Counted from the first letter of the stretch, positions 27,882 through 36,708 are shown. The stretch: DNA of 64,000 nt from Neomesorhizobium albiziae (GCF_900114255.1 NZ_FOSL01000005.1:1-64000); one strand, 5' to 3'. Program-made: numbers and translations. The notes: generated by a model not told the origin, from the letters alone.

Positions 27882-28426
27882 AACACAACCCGGAAAGCCC
27901 GGTCTCCTTCCTCGCCAACGTCGCGCGGCTGCCCAACAAGGGTTTGCCCGTGGTGATCGAGGCCGATGCCGGGCAACGCGCGAGGCTGGCGCAATTGCAC
28001 GGGCTTGCCTCGGTGGAACGCTACCGCGCCGAGCTGCTGGTCACCTCGTGGAAGCGCAACGGGGTCAAGGTCAGCGGCAACGTCGAGGCCGATATCGTCC
28101 AGGAATGCATCATCACCCTGGAACCGGTCGAGAGCCGCATTTTCGAGGAGGTGTCGGCGCTCTACCTGCCCGAGGATTCCAAGCTCGGCCGTGAAGGCTT
28201 CCATGCCGGCGGAGAAATCCTGCTCGCCGCCGATGGGCCGGACAGTCCGGAGACGTTTACCGGCGACACGATCGACGTTGGCGCGCTGGCGGAAGAGTTT
28301 TTCGAACTGGCGATCGATCCTTACCCGCGCAAGCAGGGGGCAGATCTGGGGCAGGCCGAGGATGAGGCCGAGGATGTGCCTGATTCGCCCTTCGCGCGCC
28401 TGTCGGCACTGAAAAAGCCCTCCTGA
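27878..28426 (+). CDS. DUF177 (YceD-like) protein
   Basis: 182 residues from the ATG at 27878, which overlaps the chaperone stop by 4 bases. DUF177 proteins influence 23S rRNA accumulation in plants and bacteria. Family blocks: GNVEADIVQECIITLEPVES near 68-87, in which the cysteine is conserved, and DVGALAEEFFELAIDPYPRK near 130-149, the latter being diagnostic. The C-terminal DSPFARLSALK is the usual end. In relatives this gene is followed directly by plsX; here a LysE-type gene on the other strand separates the two. Confidence 0.92.
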   Translation: MKHNPESPVSFLANVARLPNKGLPVVIEADAGQRARLAQLHGLASVERYRAELLVTSWKRNGVKVSGNVEADIVQECIITLEPVESRIFEEVSALYLPEDSKLGREGFHAGGEILLAADGPDSPETFTGDTIDVGALAEEFFELAIDPYPRKQGADLGQAEDEAEDVPDSPFARLSALKKPS

Positions 28427-28431
28427 GGTGA

Positions 28432-29070
28432 CTATCGCTGTTCGGCGGCGATGCGCATGCCGAGCCCGATGAGGAGCACGCCTGTAACGCCTTCGACGGC
28501 GCGCCTGATTGCCGGCCTGCGCAGGAAATCGCCGGCTTTGGCGATCACCGCGGCGTAGAAGGCCAGCCAGGCGAACGTCATCGCGGCGAAAACCACGCCG
28601 AGAAGCAGCAACGCGGAAAAGCTCGCCTGGCCGGGCGGTAGGAATTGCGGCAGCAGGCTGGCGAAGAACACGGCCATTTTCGGATTGCCGAGATCGCTGA
28701 TCAGCCCCTGGCGGAAGGCGACGGGCGGCCGCAGCCGGAAGGACGGCTGAACGAGGCCATTGCCGACCGCGGCAGCCTGCGATGGCGCCATTGCTTCGCG
28801 CAGCGCCTGGATGCCGAGATAGACGAGATAGAGGGCGCCGGCATATTTGACGGCGAGGAACAGCGGTTCGGAAGCGACGAGAATCGCGACCATTCCCGCA
28901 CTCGTCGCGACAGCCCAGACCGTTTGGCCGGCCGCGATTCCGAGCGCGGTGAACACGCCGCCGGCACGGCCGCCGAGCAGCGTGTTGCGGATGGTGATCG
29001 CCGTATCCGGTCCCGGGGTCACGATGACGACGATCGAGACCCCGAGAAATGCCAGGAACAAACTGCCCAT
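28432..29070 (-). CDS. LysE/RhtB family amino-acid exporter
   Basis: Inner-membrane exporter, 212 residues, six hydrophobic segments. N-terminal FLGVSIVVIVTPGPDTAITIRN, with the TPGPD motif at about 18-22, is the hallmark of the family, and GLISDLGNPKMAVFFASLLPQFL is the second conserved loop with the NPK motif. Likely exports an amino acid such as homoserine, threonine or lysine; the substrate is not deducible. It sits on the opposite strand inside the DUF177-plsX gene order, ending only 5 bases after the DUF177 stop, so it was probably inserted into that order. Confidence 0.92.
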   Translation of the reverse strand: MGSLFLAFLGVSIVVIVTPGPDTAITIRNTLLGGRAGGVFTALGIAAGQTVWAVATSAGMVAILVASEPLFLAVKYAGALYLVYLGIQALREAMAPSQAAAVGNGLVQPSFRLRPPVAFRQGLISDLGNPKMAVFFASLLPQFLPPGQASFSALLLLGVVFAAMTFAWLAFYAAVIAKAGDFLRRPAIRRAVEGVTGVLLIGLGMRIAAEQR

Positions 29071-29266
29071 TCCGATGCTCTTGCGTTTGGGAACTTGTGA
29101 AAAAACATGCTACCCGGACGGCAAGCGCTGGGGAAGTGCGACACAAAACTCCTGAATTCCGCTGCTGCGGCGCGAAATCGATGTTGTGCCGGGACGCAAA
29201 ACCGCTATTTTCGCCAAGCTTTTCGAAACCTCGCTTCACCCCGAGAACCTGTGAGATGATCGCCGC

Positions 29267-30334
29267 GTGATACGTATCTCCATTGACGCCATGGGCGGTG
29301 ATCACGGCCCCAAAGTGATCCTGCCGGCCCTCGTGAAGGTGATCGAGCGCCGCCCTGACGTAAGGTTCCTGATCTACGGCCGCGACGACGCGGTGCGCCC
29401 GGTTCTCGACCAGCTGCCCAGGCTTGCCGGCGTCAGCGAGTTCGTCCACTGCGAGGTGGCGGTGCGCATGGACGACAAGCCGAGCCAGGCGTTGCGCCAC
29501 GGGCGCTGGAAATCCTCGATGTGGAAGGCGGTAGAGGCGGTCAAGAACGGCCATGCCGACGTCTGCATTTCCGCCGGCAACACCGGCGCGCTGATGGCCA
29601 TGTCAAAATTCTGCTTGCGCACCATGGCCTCGATCGACCGGCCGGCGATCGCCGCCCTGTGGCCGACGGTGCGCGGCGAAAGCGTGGTGCTCGATGTCGG
29701 CGCGACGATTGGCGCGGATGCCCACCAGCTGATCGATTTCGCAATCCTGGGCGCTGCGATGGCGCGCGCCCTGCTTGCGCTCGACCGCCCGACTGTCGGA
29801 CTGCTCAATGTCGGTGTCGAGGAGATCAAGGGCCAGGAAGAGGTCAAGGAAGCCGGGCTGCTGCTGCGCGAGGCCAACCTCAAGTCCATGGATTATCGCG
29901 GCTTCGTCGAAGGCGACGACCTCGGCAAGGGCACTGTCGACGTGGTGGTGACGGAAGGCTTCGCCGGCAATATCGCGCTGAAAACGGCGGAGGGCACGGC
30001 AAAGCAGATCGGCGAATATCTGCGCGCCGCCATGAGCCGCACGCTGATGGCGCGCATCGGCTATCTGTTCGCCAAGAGCGCCTTCGACCGCCTGCGCGAG
30101 AAGATGGACGTCCGCAAGGTCAATGGCGGCGTCTTCCTCGGCCTCAACGGCATCGTGGTGAAGAGCCATGGCGGCACCGACGACGAAGGTTTCGCCGCCG
30201 CCATCGAACTCGGCTACGATATGGTGCGAAATCGCCTGATCGAGAAGATCAAGAGCGATCTCGATACGTTTCACGCACGCCAGCCGCAGTTGCAGGCGGA
30301 AATACCCGCAGCAGCCGGCGACGGCGACGAGTAG
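29267..30334 (+). CDS. plsX: Phosphate acyltransferase PlsX
   Basis: Converts acyl-ACP to acyl-phosphate for phospholipid synthesis by PlsY. 355 residues, starting with a GTG (GTG ATA CGT) that gives the invariant opening [14 protein letters not shown]. Further blocks: [73 protein letters not shown] and [18 protein letters not shown]. It is the first gene of the conserved lipid/DNA-binding block plsX-fabH-ihfA-merR, with 5 bases to fabH. Confidence 0.97.
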   Translation: MIRISIDAMGGDHGPKVILPALVKVIERRPDVRFLIYGRDDAVRPVLDQLPRLAGVSEFVHCEVAVRMDDKPSQALRHGRWKSSMWKAVEAVKNGHADVCISAGNTGALMAMSKFCLRTMASIDRPAIAALWPTVRGESVVLDVGATIGADAHQLIDFAILGAAMARALLALDRPTVGLLNVGVEEIKGQEEVKEAGLLLREANLKSMDYRGFVEGDDLGKGTVDVVVTEGFAGNIALKTAEGTAKQIGEYLRAAMSRTLMARIGYLFAKSAFDRLREKMDVRKVNGGVFLGLNGIVVKSHGGTDDEGFAAAIELGYDMVRNRLIEKIKSDLDTFHARQPQLQAEIPAAAGDGDE

Positions 30335-30339
30335 GAATT

Positions 30340-31314
30340 ATGATGATCAGATCAGTCGTGCGCGGCATCGGCTCGGCGCTGCCCCGGCGCATCATGAAGA
30401 ACACCGATTTCGAGGGCATGGTCGAAACCTCCGACGAGTGGATCGCCCAGCGCACCGGCATCCGCCAGCGCCACATTGCAGCCGACGACGAGACGACCGC
30501 CTCGCTGGGCGAGGCGGCGGCGCGCGAAGCGCTCGACAATGCCGGGCTGACGCCGGACGACATCGACCTGATCGTGCTTGCCACCTCGACGCCGAACAAC
30601 ACATTTCCCGCGACCGCGGTTGAGATCCAGCAGCGCCTTGGCATGCGCCACGGCTTCGCCTTCGACATGCAGGCGGTGTGCTCGGGTTTCGTCTACGCGG
30701 TCACCACGGCCGACCTCTACATTCGCGGCGGTCTTGCGAGGCGGGTGCTTATCATCGGCTCGGAAACCTTTTCGCGCATTCTCGACTGGAACGACCGCTC
30801 CACCTGCGTGCTGTTCGGCGACGGCGCCGGCGCGCTGGTGGTGGAAGCGCAGGAAGGCGCTGGCACGATTGCCGACCAAGGCGTCCTGGCCGCCAGCCTG
30901 CGCTCCGACGGAACCCATAGGGAAAAGCTCTATGTCGACGGCGGGCCGTCGACGACCGGCACCGTCGGCCACCTGCGTATGGAAGGCCGCGAGGTGTTCA
31001 AGCATGCGGTCGGCATGATTACCGACGTCATCGAGGCGACGTTTTCTGAGGCCGGCATCACCGCGGAGGATCTCGACTGGTTCGTGCCGCACCAGGCCAA
31101 CAAGCGCATCATCGATGCTTCGGCAAAGAAACTTGGCATCGCCGACGCAAAAGTGGTGATCACGGTGGACAGGCATGGCAACACGTCGGCCGCCTCGGTG
31201 CCGCTGGCTCTCGCGGTAGCGGTCAAGGACGGCCGCATCAGGAAGGGCGATCTGGTACTTTTGGAGGCAATGGGGGGCGGATTCACCTGGGGGGCGGTGC
31301 TGCTGCGCTGGTAA
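30340..31314 (+). CDS. fabH: 3-oxoacyl-ACP synthase III (FabH)
   Basis: Starts fatty-acid synthesis by condensing acetyl-CoA with malonyl-ACP. 324 residues from the first of two adjacent ATG codons (30340, 30343). The catalytic triad is visible: Cys in [12 protein letters not shown] (about residue 114), His in [12 protein letters not shown] and Asn in [16 protein letters not shown]-terminal [15 protein letters not shown] and [13 protein letters not shown] at the end are canonical. Overlong open frame upstream is a shadow of plsX. Co-transcribed with plsX. Confidence 0.97.
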   Translation: MMIRSVVRGIGSALPRRIMKNTDFEGMVETSDEWIAQRTGIRQRHIAADDETTASLGEAAAREALDNAGLTPDDIDLIVLATSTPNNTFPATAVEIQQRLGMRHGFAFDMQAVCSGFVYAVTTADLYIRGGLARRVLIIGSETFSRILDWNDRSTCVLFGDGAGALVVEAQEGAGTIADQGVLAASLRSDGTHREKLYVDGGPSTTGTVGHLRMEGREVFKHAVGMITDVIEATFSEAGITAEDLDWFVPHQANKRIIDASAKKLGIADAKVVITVDRHGNTSAASVPLALAVAVKDGRIRKGDLVLLEAMGGGFTWGAVLLRW

Positions 31315-31346
31315 AGCTTTATTCCGGTCTTCCGGCCCGACAGTCC

Positions 31347-31375
31347 TTGACCTTGCCAAACCAATTTTCTAACGT
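31347..31375 (+). promoter_or_regulatory. Candidate promoter of ihfA
   Basis: TTGACC at 31347-31352 and TAACGT at 31370-31375, 17-base spacer, 45 bases upstream of the ihfA start. Good -35, fair -10. It would give ihfA its own transcription in addition to read-through from fabH. Confidence 0.45.
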
Positions 31376-31420
31376 TGTCGCTTGTTTCGATTGTGTTTTT
31401 AAGGATGGCTGGACGGTCGC

Positions 31421-31744
31421 ATGGGGGCAAAGACACTTACGCGCGCCGATCTCGCCGAAGCGGTTTACCGCAAAGTCGGCCTATCCCGCACCGAATCCGC
31501 TGAACTGGTCGAAACGGTTCTCGATGAAATCTGCGAAGCGATCGTGCGCGGCGAGACAGTGAAACTGTCTTCCTTTGCCACTTTCCATGTGCGCGGCAAG
31601 AACGAACGCGTCGGGCGCAACCCCAAGACCGGCGAGGAAGTGCCGATCCTGCCGCGCCGCGTGATGACCTTCAAGGCCTCTAACGTCTTGAAAAACCGCA
31701 TTCTTCGGTCACATCAGTCGAACAAGGTCAAATCCGGGAAATAA
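31421..31744 (+). CDS. ihfA: Integration host factor subunit alpha
   Basis: DNA-bending nucleoid protein, heterodimer with IhfB. 107 residues. [20 protein letters not shown] opens the dimerisation domain; [29 protein letters not shown] is the DNA-binding arm (here in parts: [24 protein letters not shown]), with the RNPKTG tip that intercalates at the DNA kink; [16 protein letters not shown] ends the core. The alpha-type assignment rests on the TFHVR and NER residues and on the fabH-ihfA-merR order, which is constant in rhizobia. Confidence 0.95.
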   Translation: MGAKTLTRADLAEAVYRKVGLSRTESAELVETVLDEICEAIVRGETVKLSSFATFHVRGKNERVGRNPKTGEEVPILPRRVMTFKASNVLKNRILRSHQSNKVKSGK

Positions 31745-31766
31745 GCGCCGGTTGCCGTAGCGTCAT

Positions 31767-31832
31767 TTTCAGCGGTTGATAACCCGGCGAAACTGACGCC
31801 GGGCTTGAATATTGTCGTTCAAACCGCTGAAA
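31767..31832 (+). other. Nested inverted repeat between ihfA and the MerR gene
   Basis: Outer arms TTTCAGCGGTT (31767-31777) and AACCGCTGAAA (31822-31832) are exact complements over 11 bases. Inside lies a second hairpin, CCCGGCG (31783-31789) with CGCCGGG (31797-31803). Together they could form one 66-base folded RNA or a cruciform. No T tract follows, so a simple terminator is unlikely; attenuation of the MerR gene or a protein site are possibilities. Confidence 0.5.
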
Positions 31833-31867
31833 TGGTGACGAATCGGTCAAGCCAGCGGGTGATTTCC

Positions 31868-32413
31868 ATGGACAAGAGCCCCGACGCATTCCGTACCATC
31901 AGCGAGGTCGCCGAAGACCTCGACCTTCCCCAGCATGTGCTGCGCTTCTGGGAGACCCGTTTCAACCAGATCAAGCCGATGAAGCGTGGCGGCGGACGGC
32001 GCTACTACCGGCCGCAGGATGTCGAACTGATCAAGGGCATCCGCCATATGCTCTACGACCAGGGCTATACGATCAAGGGCGTGCAGAAGCTGCTGCGCGA
32101 CAACGGCAACCATTTCCTGGTGGCGATCGGCGCCGGCGATGTGACGGCGATCGAGGCGATCACGCAGCGCAAGCAGGCCGAAGCCGCCCCGCCGCCTGCC
32201 GCCGCGGGGGCGCCGCGCGGGCCCGACGACGAAATGCTGGTCGGCGAAGCGAAAGCCAAGCCAAACCGCCGCTTCTTCGGCCTCGGCAAGGCCGATGACG
32301 AAGGCCCGGTGCCGCCGGGATCGGGAAAGCTGTCGCGCGACAACCGGGCGCTGCTGCAGGAGGCGCTGTTCGACCTGCTCGAATGCAAGCGCCTGCTCGA
32401 TCAGGTACGGTAG
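31868..32413 (+). CDS. MerR family transcriptional regulator
   Basis: 181 residues from the ATG at 31868 (MDKSPDAF); the frame is open to 31805, but the extra residues fall in the folded intergenic element. The MerR-type helix-turn-helix covers residues about 8-78: [36 protein letters not shown] and [20 protein letters not shown]. The rest is Ala/Pro-rich, without metal-binding cysteines, and ends in a short helix ([18 protein letters not shown]). This regulator always follows ihfA in rhizobia; its target and effector are not known to me. Confidence 0.9.
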   Translation: MDKSPDAFRTISEVAEDLDLPQHVLRFWETRFNQIKPMKRGGGRRYYRPQDVELIKGIRHMLYDQGYTIKGVQKLLRDNGNHFLVAIGAGDVTAIEAITQRKQAEAAPPPAAAGAPRGPDDEMLVGEAKAKPNRRFFGLGKADDEGPVPPGSGKLSRDNRALLQEALFDLLECKRLLDQVR

Positions 32414-32424
32414 GGCCTCAACCG

Positions 32425-32476
32425 GCTAGAGCATCAGACCGAAAAGCGCGAAGCGGCTTTCGGAAAGATCCTATGC
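32425..32476. repeat. Palindromic intergenic repeat (mosaic family)
   Basis: CTAGAGCATCAGACCGAAAAGC, a 5-base loop, then GCGGCTTTCGGAAAGATC, imperfect complements. It is related to the first palindrome at 17252-17297 and to 48047-48092. The remaining 240 bases up to 32722 hold no gene I can support. Confidence 0.65.
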
Positions 32477-32722
32477 GTAAACAAGCCGATTGGGTAATTT
32501 CCTGGTGCGACAAGCCCGATGCAGTCAGGCCGTTGATCATCGAGGCGAAATCGACTTGGACGCGCGCAGTCATCAGACTGGCGAGAATAAGCGCCGTTCA
32601 CCGAATCGAGTAAGACGGCGGCGATCTCGTTCGACTTTTGTGAACGGTTGCTACAGTTTTTGCACGGAACGAAACTCTTTGGTCTCCAAGGAGTTCATAC
32701 ATTTGTCAGGCTAACGATTGAA

Positions 32723-32965
32723 ATGACCCTGGCGATGAGTTTGATCCGCAACCTGTCCTATGAGCACCAGCAGCTGGTGCAGGCAATGCTGCCGCAGTTG
32801 CTGATTGCGCTGGTCAACAGGCTGGGCGGCACCGTCGACATGCCCGCCAAAGAACTCGACGCCACCGGCGGGTTCAATCTCGCCATGCAGGTTTTCGAGG
32901 ACGAGAAGTCATTCAGATTCGAAGTGGTTAAAAAGGCAGGGTTGGCTGGCGATGGCGATCGATGA
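32723..32965 (+). CDS. Hypothetical small protein
   Basis: 80 residues from the ATG at 32723 (MTLAMSLIRNLSYEHQQLVQ); the frame is open 75 bases further up but there the bases are AT-rich. The first 40 residues are predicted helical and the rest, with DATGGFNLAMQVFEDEKSFRFEVVKK, look like a beta hairpin with a C-terminal basic end. No signal peptide, no cysteine. I do not recognise a family. Its codon use is like that of true genes here. It stands alone, convergent with tRNA-Pro. Confidence 0.5.
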   Translation: MTLAMSLIRNLSYEHQQLVQAMLPQLLIALVNRLGGTVDMPAKELDATGGFNLAMQVFEDEKSFRFEVVKKAGLAGDGDR

Positions 32966-33098
32966 TCCGCCAGCCCGCCGCCGCGCCGGATCGTTGATCT
33001 GACGCGCGACGGCGGAACGGCCAGAGCCGCCAGTGCCAAAACCGCCAAAGCCGCAAGTGCCCTTACGAAAGCACGGCCGCTCGGTGTATGGCAAGATA

Positions 33099-33121
33099 GC
33101 CGCCTGCCGTTTGCAGGCGGC
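33099..33121 (-). terminator. Hairpin downstream of tRNA-Pro
   Basis: Perfect 9-base stem GCCGCCTGC / GCAGGCGGC with a 5-base loop, 28 bases beyond the tRNA 3' end on the minus strand. No clear T run follows on either strand, so termination is probable but not certain. Confidence 0.45.
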
Positions 33122-33148
33122 CAATCTGGTGAGATTTCCCGGAATTTT

Positions 33149-33225
<77 letters not shown>

Positions 33226-33362
33226 AACCGGAAAGAGCCCTATATTCTCAAGGTTTGCGGCGCAAGGGCTAAAATCTTTCGCAGGCGACAAAACGGAACA
33301 AATTGGAAGGTGGCGTCAACCCACCACATAGGCGGTGCCGCGGCCGGCATGTTCCCGGTGAC

Positions 33363-35132
33363 TTACCGCAAGCCTGCCTTGCGAAGGCCTTCTACAAAAA
33401 CCTCCAGGTCTTCCGGAAATTTATTGGGCGGAACCTTTCGCCAATGCTCCACGGTGAAATTCGGGTGCACTTCCATCACCGCACGAGCGTGCCTCTCGGC
33501 TTCATCCGATTGACCGAGTAGGGCGTGGCTTGCCGCGAGCAGCCGGTGCCCTTCCGAGTTGTCGCGCATCCTGCGAAGCGTCTGGATTGTCTTTTCATAT
33601 TCGCCGAGGTGGAAATACGCATCTCCCAGATACCAGAGATAAGAATCCGGGTGATAAGGATTGAGCCTGATCGCCCGCTCAAGCAGCGTCACCGCGCGCT
33701 CGGCTTGACGAACGTAGACAAGGCAATCGCCCATCTCCGCCAGGAGGTCGGCGTCATTCGGGTTGAGCTGCAATGCGCGCTCATAGGCCGCAAGCGCCTC
33801 GTCGTGCTCCTTCTTGTAGAGATGAGCAAGGCCCATTTCCGAATACCCTCGCGCGTCGAGGTCGTCATACTTGACAGCAAGCTGGGCGAGATTGAGCGCC
33901 TCGTTCAGCGCAGCGTCCGGGTCAGTGGTCCAGTTGTAGCGCCATTCGAAATTGAATGTGCGCGAGATTGCGGCGTAGCTGCGCCCGTAGCGCGGGTCGA
34001 GCAGGCGAGCCTCCTCGAAAAGCCGCCTTGCGTGCGAGTTGCTCTCCGGCCTGAAGCGGAAGCTCAGGTCTTGGCCACGCAGGATGAGGCCGTAGGCATG
34101 GAGATTGGGATGGTTCTGCGCCGAAAGGCGGCGGTTCTCGGCCATGTCGATGTGAACCGCAAGCCGCGCGGCCGTGGTGGCGGTGACATCGTCCTGGAAA
34201 GCGAAAATATCCGCGATGGAGCCCTCATAACGTTCCGACCAGATCGTATTTTCCGTGTCGGTCTCGTTCAGGTCGAAAGAAAACCGGATCTCGTTGCCGA
34301 CGCGGCGGAACCTGCCGGACAAGAGATAGCGGACCCCGAGTTGCTGCCCGATCTCGCGCAGCGACTTGAGATGAGCGGAAACGAGAAAAGACGAGTGCCG
34401 CGCAATAACCATCAGACTGCGGAAGCGGCACAGGTTTGAAATGAGATCGGCCACGACACCCTGGCACAGATGCGCATCGGCCGGATCGCCTGAAACGTTT
34501 CTTAGCGGCAGCACCGCAAGCGAACTGTCCGGCACCAGGCGCTGTGTCACCCGCGACAGCGACATGAGGGGCATCGGCTCGGCGCGCGCCGCGGCCGCGT
34601 CGAGTTCGACAGCGTAGACTTCGACCTGCTCCTCGATATTCTTCAACTTCTGCTTGCCGAGCGACCGCAAGGAGAGTTCAGGGTTGCTCCTCACAAGCTG
34701 GTAGACCGTATCGGTTATGCAAATTCCGCCGGGAGTTGCGAGCGCCTGGATGCGGGCCGCCATGTTGACATTGTGCCCGTAGACGCCGTCGTCGCCGGCG
34801 ATGGTGTCGCCGATGGTGATGCCGATACGGTAGGCAAAGGGTTCCTGTCCGCTGGACCAGGCGGATTCGTTGGAGAGTTCCAGCTGCATTTCCATGGCGA
34901 AATGCAGCGCCTGGCTCGCGCTCGGAAAAATCGCGACGAGTCCGTCACCGGCGGTATTCACGACAGCGCCGCCGTAGTCGCCCACCAGATTGCGTATGAG
35001 GGCCAGCGAGCGCGTAAGGCGCACCACCGTTCCGGCCTCGTCGTGGTCCATCAGGCGCGTATAGCCATGAACGTCGGCATAGAGAATCGCCGACAGTTTG
35101 TGATTAAGCCGTTCCTGGCGGGTGCCTGGCAT
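33363..35132 (-). CDS. Class III adenylate cyclase with TPR C-terminus
   Basis: 589 residues. The N-terminal class III cyclase domain (about 10-180) has the metal-binding aspartates D20 (LYADVHGYTRLM) and D63 (NTAGDGLVAIF) and the transition-state pair in NVNMAARIQ (N123, R127); Lys residues in SLGKQKLK are in the adenine-specifying position, so cAMP is the likely product. A central domain (about 200-330, SLAVLPLRNVSGDPAD and LGVRYLLSGRFRRVG) resembles the TolB-N-like region of rhizobial cyclases. TPR repeats occupy about 420-570 (EMGLAHLYKKEHDEALAAYERAL). No membrane segment, so cytoplasmic. Divergent from a GNAT gene. Confidence 0.92.
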   Translation of the reverse strand: MPGTRQERLNHKLSAILYADVHGYTRLMDHDEAGTVVRLTRSLALIRNLVGDYGGAVVNTAGDGLVAIFPSASQALHFAMEMQLELSNESAWSSGQEPFAYRIGITIGDTIAGDDGVYGHNVNMAARIQALATPGGICITDTVYQLVRSNPELSLRSLGKQKLKNIEEQVEVYAVELDAAAARAEPMPLMSLSRVTQRLVPDSSLAVLPLRNVSGDPADAHLCQGVVADLISNLCRFRSLMVIARHSSFLVSAHLKSLREIGQQLGVRYLLSGRFRRVGNEIRFSFDLNETDTENTIWSERYEGSIADIFAFQDDVTATTAARLAVHIDMAENRRLSAQNHPNLHAYGLILRGQDLSFRFRPESNSHARRLFEEARLLDPRYGRSYAAISRTFNFEWRYNWTTDPDAALNEALNLAQLAVKYDDLDARGYSEMGLAHLYKKEHDEALAAYERALQLNPNDADLLAEMGDCLVYVRQAERAVTLLERAIRLNPYHPDSYLWYLGDAYFHLGEYEKTIQTLRRMRDNSEGHRLLAASHALLGQSDEAERHARAVMEVHPNFTVEHWRKVPPNKFPEDLEVFVEGLRKAGLR

Positions 35133-35285
35133 CGTCTGGTTTCAACCTTTCTCTAAAGCGCCCAATGTCGTGCAGAACAAGGTCAACATATCATGTGACA
35201 GTATTGCACTGCACGCAAAGAAATCCCATCATGCTTATGTGAAGTTCACCACACGACATAATTGTAAATTATCTATACTTGCCAA

Positions 35286-35741
35286 ATGGTGCAGCATCCG
35301 GAATTCGACGTAAGGCGCGCAAGGCGCAATGAATTCGCCTTCGCGGAAAAGATTTATATCAACTCGATGCGCCCACTCATGACCGAACTCGGATCATGGA
35401 ACGAAGTGGAGCGCAGCGCTGCGCTTCGCCGGTCCTTCAAGGCCGACGATGTGAACATCATCTCCCTCAACGGGACGGACATTGGCTGGATGCAGGTGAG
35501 TGAGCGCGATACGGACTACAATCTGGCGCAGATCCACCTGATCGAGGAATATTGCGGGCAAGGAATTGGAACGCGGCTAATCACCGAACTCCTCGAGCGC
35601 GCACGGAGCGAGGGAAGAACGGTATCGCTCGCCGTCGTTCGTACGAACAGGGCGATCGGGCTCTATGAGCGGCTCGGCTTCCGCGTCATCGATCCCGACG
35701 CCACGCCGATCTTCGACATGGTGTGGGAACCGGATTCATAG
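35286..35741 (+). CDS. GNAT family N-acetyltransferase
   Basis: 151 residues. Strand beta-4 and the CoA loop are IHLIEEYCGQGIGTRLITELLERA at about 80-104, with GQGIGT as pyrophosphate loop; RTNRAIGLYERLGFRVIDPD near 118-137 completes the fold. An AT-rich promoter region with TATACT about 10 bases before the ATG lies upstream. It is convergent with the repeat-tailed protein, ending 17 bases from it, so it borders the ycaO-tfuA locus; whether it takes part in that pathway is open. Substrate unknown. Confidence 0.88.
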   Translation: MVQHPEFDVRRARRNEFAFAEKIYINSMRPLMTELGSWNEVERSAALRRSFKADDVNIISLNGTDIGWMQVSERDTDYNLAQIHLIEEYCGQGIGTRLITELLERARSEGRTVSLAVVRTNRAIGLYERLGFRVIDPDATPIFDMVWEPDS

Positions 35742-35758
35742 ACCTCCCGGGGCTTCGA

Positions 35759-36661
35759 TCAGTCGCTGTTCCCGCCACCGCGGGCGTTTGCGCCGCGCGC
35801 GTTGGCACCGCGGGCGTTTGCGCCGCGCGCATTCGCACCGCGGGCGTTTGCGCCGCGCGCGTTAGCACCGCGTGCATCGAAGCCGCCTGGCCCGTCGAGC
35901 ATGGCATCGAGCAGCACCTGTTCGAACATGCCGGTCTCGACATCCATGCGGATGGTATAGTCGGCCTTTTCGTAGGACCAGACCATGATGTCGTCTGAAA
36001 ACTGGAAATCCGCCTGCCCCAGTCCGGTCAATGAGGGGCTACCGGGAGCGCGTGCAATCCTCGGCGCACCCGAAGCATTTATCCTGAGTTCGCTTGCGGG
36101 GAGACCTTCTCCGTGCACTAAGAAGAGCATCGGGCGTGGCAGATCATAATAGAAGCCTTCAAAGCTGAAACCGTAAATACGGGCAAAACAAGGGAATTGT
36201 GCCGATTGAAGCTGTTCCTCAAGTTGGCTAACCAGTCCTATCCTATCTGCCGAAAACGGACCATGCCGATCATCTTGGTTTGATTGTTCTGCAACTGTTC
36301 CCGAAGGACTCAATGTGAAATATTTTCCCGAATTTTTTTTGCCAAGCTGCACATGAATTAAAACTTTTTTTGTAAGTGGGACCGGAGTCCAAACGCCATC
36401 TTTTATCTTATAAAGTCCATTTTTATGTGGATCACCAGCTGGTTGGTTTTTCAATAATATTATTGTTTTTCCCCTGGTTGGAATTTTAATATTGTCCAAC
36501 TCTGTTGGCAGCGGGTTGGCAAAATCGACCGCAGCAGCCGAGGCGAGATGCACCATCCTGCGTACAAGGGGGGGAAGGTCTTTTGGTTCGACAATTTGAA
36601 GATCCTCAACCTTGCGTCCGAAAAGCAAAACATTTGACGGGCTAAGCAGTGTTTCAGTCAT
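35759..36661 (-). CDS. Putative substrate or effector of the YcaO-TfuA locus: protein with ANARG repeat tail
   Basis: 300 residues, start ATG at 36661 with GAGGGG 9 bases upstream. Residues about 55-120 (GKTIILLKNQPAGDPHKNGLY, KIKDGVWTPVP) resemble the beta-rich module seen in phage tail proteins (GDRVLLKNQT...NGIY...GAW). Residues about 135-255 are unrecognised. Residues 261-295 are seven 5-residue units: FDARG, then six ANARG; the end is GGNSD. The units fit the pentapeptide-repeat form A(D/N)xRG but with Ala for the central Leu/Phe, and they contain no Cys, Ser or Thr. The gene is AT-rich over its first half and very GC-rich in the tail. As last gene of the ycaO-tfuA-protease run it is the best precursor candidate; a non-RiPP structural role is possible. 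Confidence 0.7.
   Translation of the reverse strand: MTETLLSPSNVLLFGRKVEDLQIVEPKDLPPLVRRMVHLASAAAVDFANPLPTELDNIKIPTRGKTIILLKNQPAGDPHKNGLYKIKDGVWTPVPLTKKVLIHVQLGKKNSGKYFTLSPSGTVAEQSNQDDRHGPFSADRIGLVSQLEEQLQSAQFPCFARIYGFSFEGFYYDLPRPMLFLVHGEGLPASELRINASGAPRIARAPGSPSLTGLGQADFQFSDDIMVWSYEKADYTIRMDVETGMFEQVLLDAMLDGPGGFDARGANARGANARGANARGANARGANARGANARGGGNSD
35777..35881 (-). repeat. 30-bp tandem repeat encoding the ANARG tail
   Basis: Three 30-base units at 35777-35806, 35807-35836 and 35837-35866, plus a diverged half unit. Each unit encodes two ANARG pentads with different codons, so the DNA period is twice the protein period. Units differ at only two or three bases, pointing to recent expansion by slippage or unequal exchange. 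Confidence 0.92.
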
Positions 36662-36690
36662 CGATGCGTCCCCTCTGAAAGGCGGAATGG

Positions 36691-36708
36691 CTAACAGTCG
36701 TCATTCAC
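36691..36708 (-). other. Five-codon reading frame ahead of the repeat-tailed protein
   Basis: On the minus strand AGGAG at 36716-36720 is followed after 7 bases by GTG AAT GAC GAC TGT TAG, ending 29 bases before the ATG of the next gene. An in-frame ATG at 36732 would lengthen it to 13 residues, MIENRRISVNDDC. The ribosome binding site is better than that of most genes here. It may be a leader frame or chance. Confidence 0.25.

Noticed and set aside
35231-35256. CRP-type site TGTGA-N6-TCACA between the cyclase and GNAT genes
   Set aside because: TGTGAAGTTCACCACA looks similar, but the half sites are only 3 bases apart instead of 6, so it is not a standard CRP site.
35777-35881. CRISPR-like array
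   Set aside because: The 30-base units are contiguous without spacers and lie in a coding frame, so they are a coding minisatellite, not a CRISPR.
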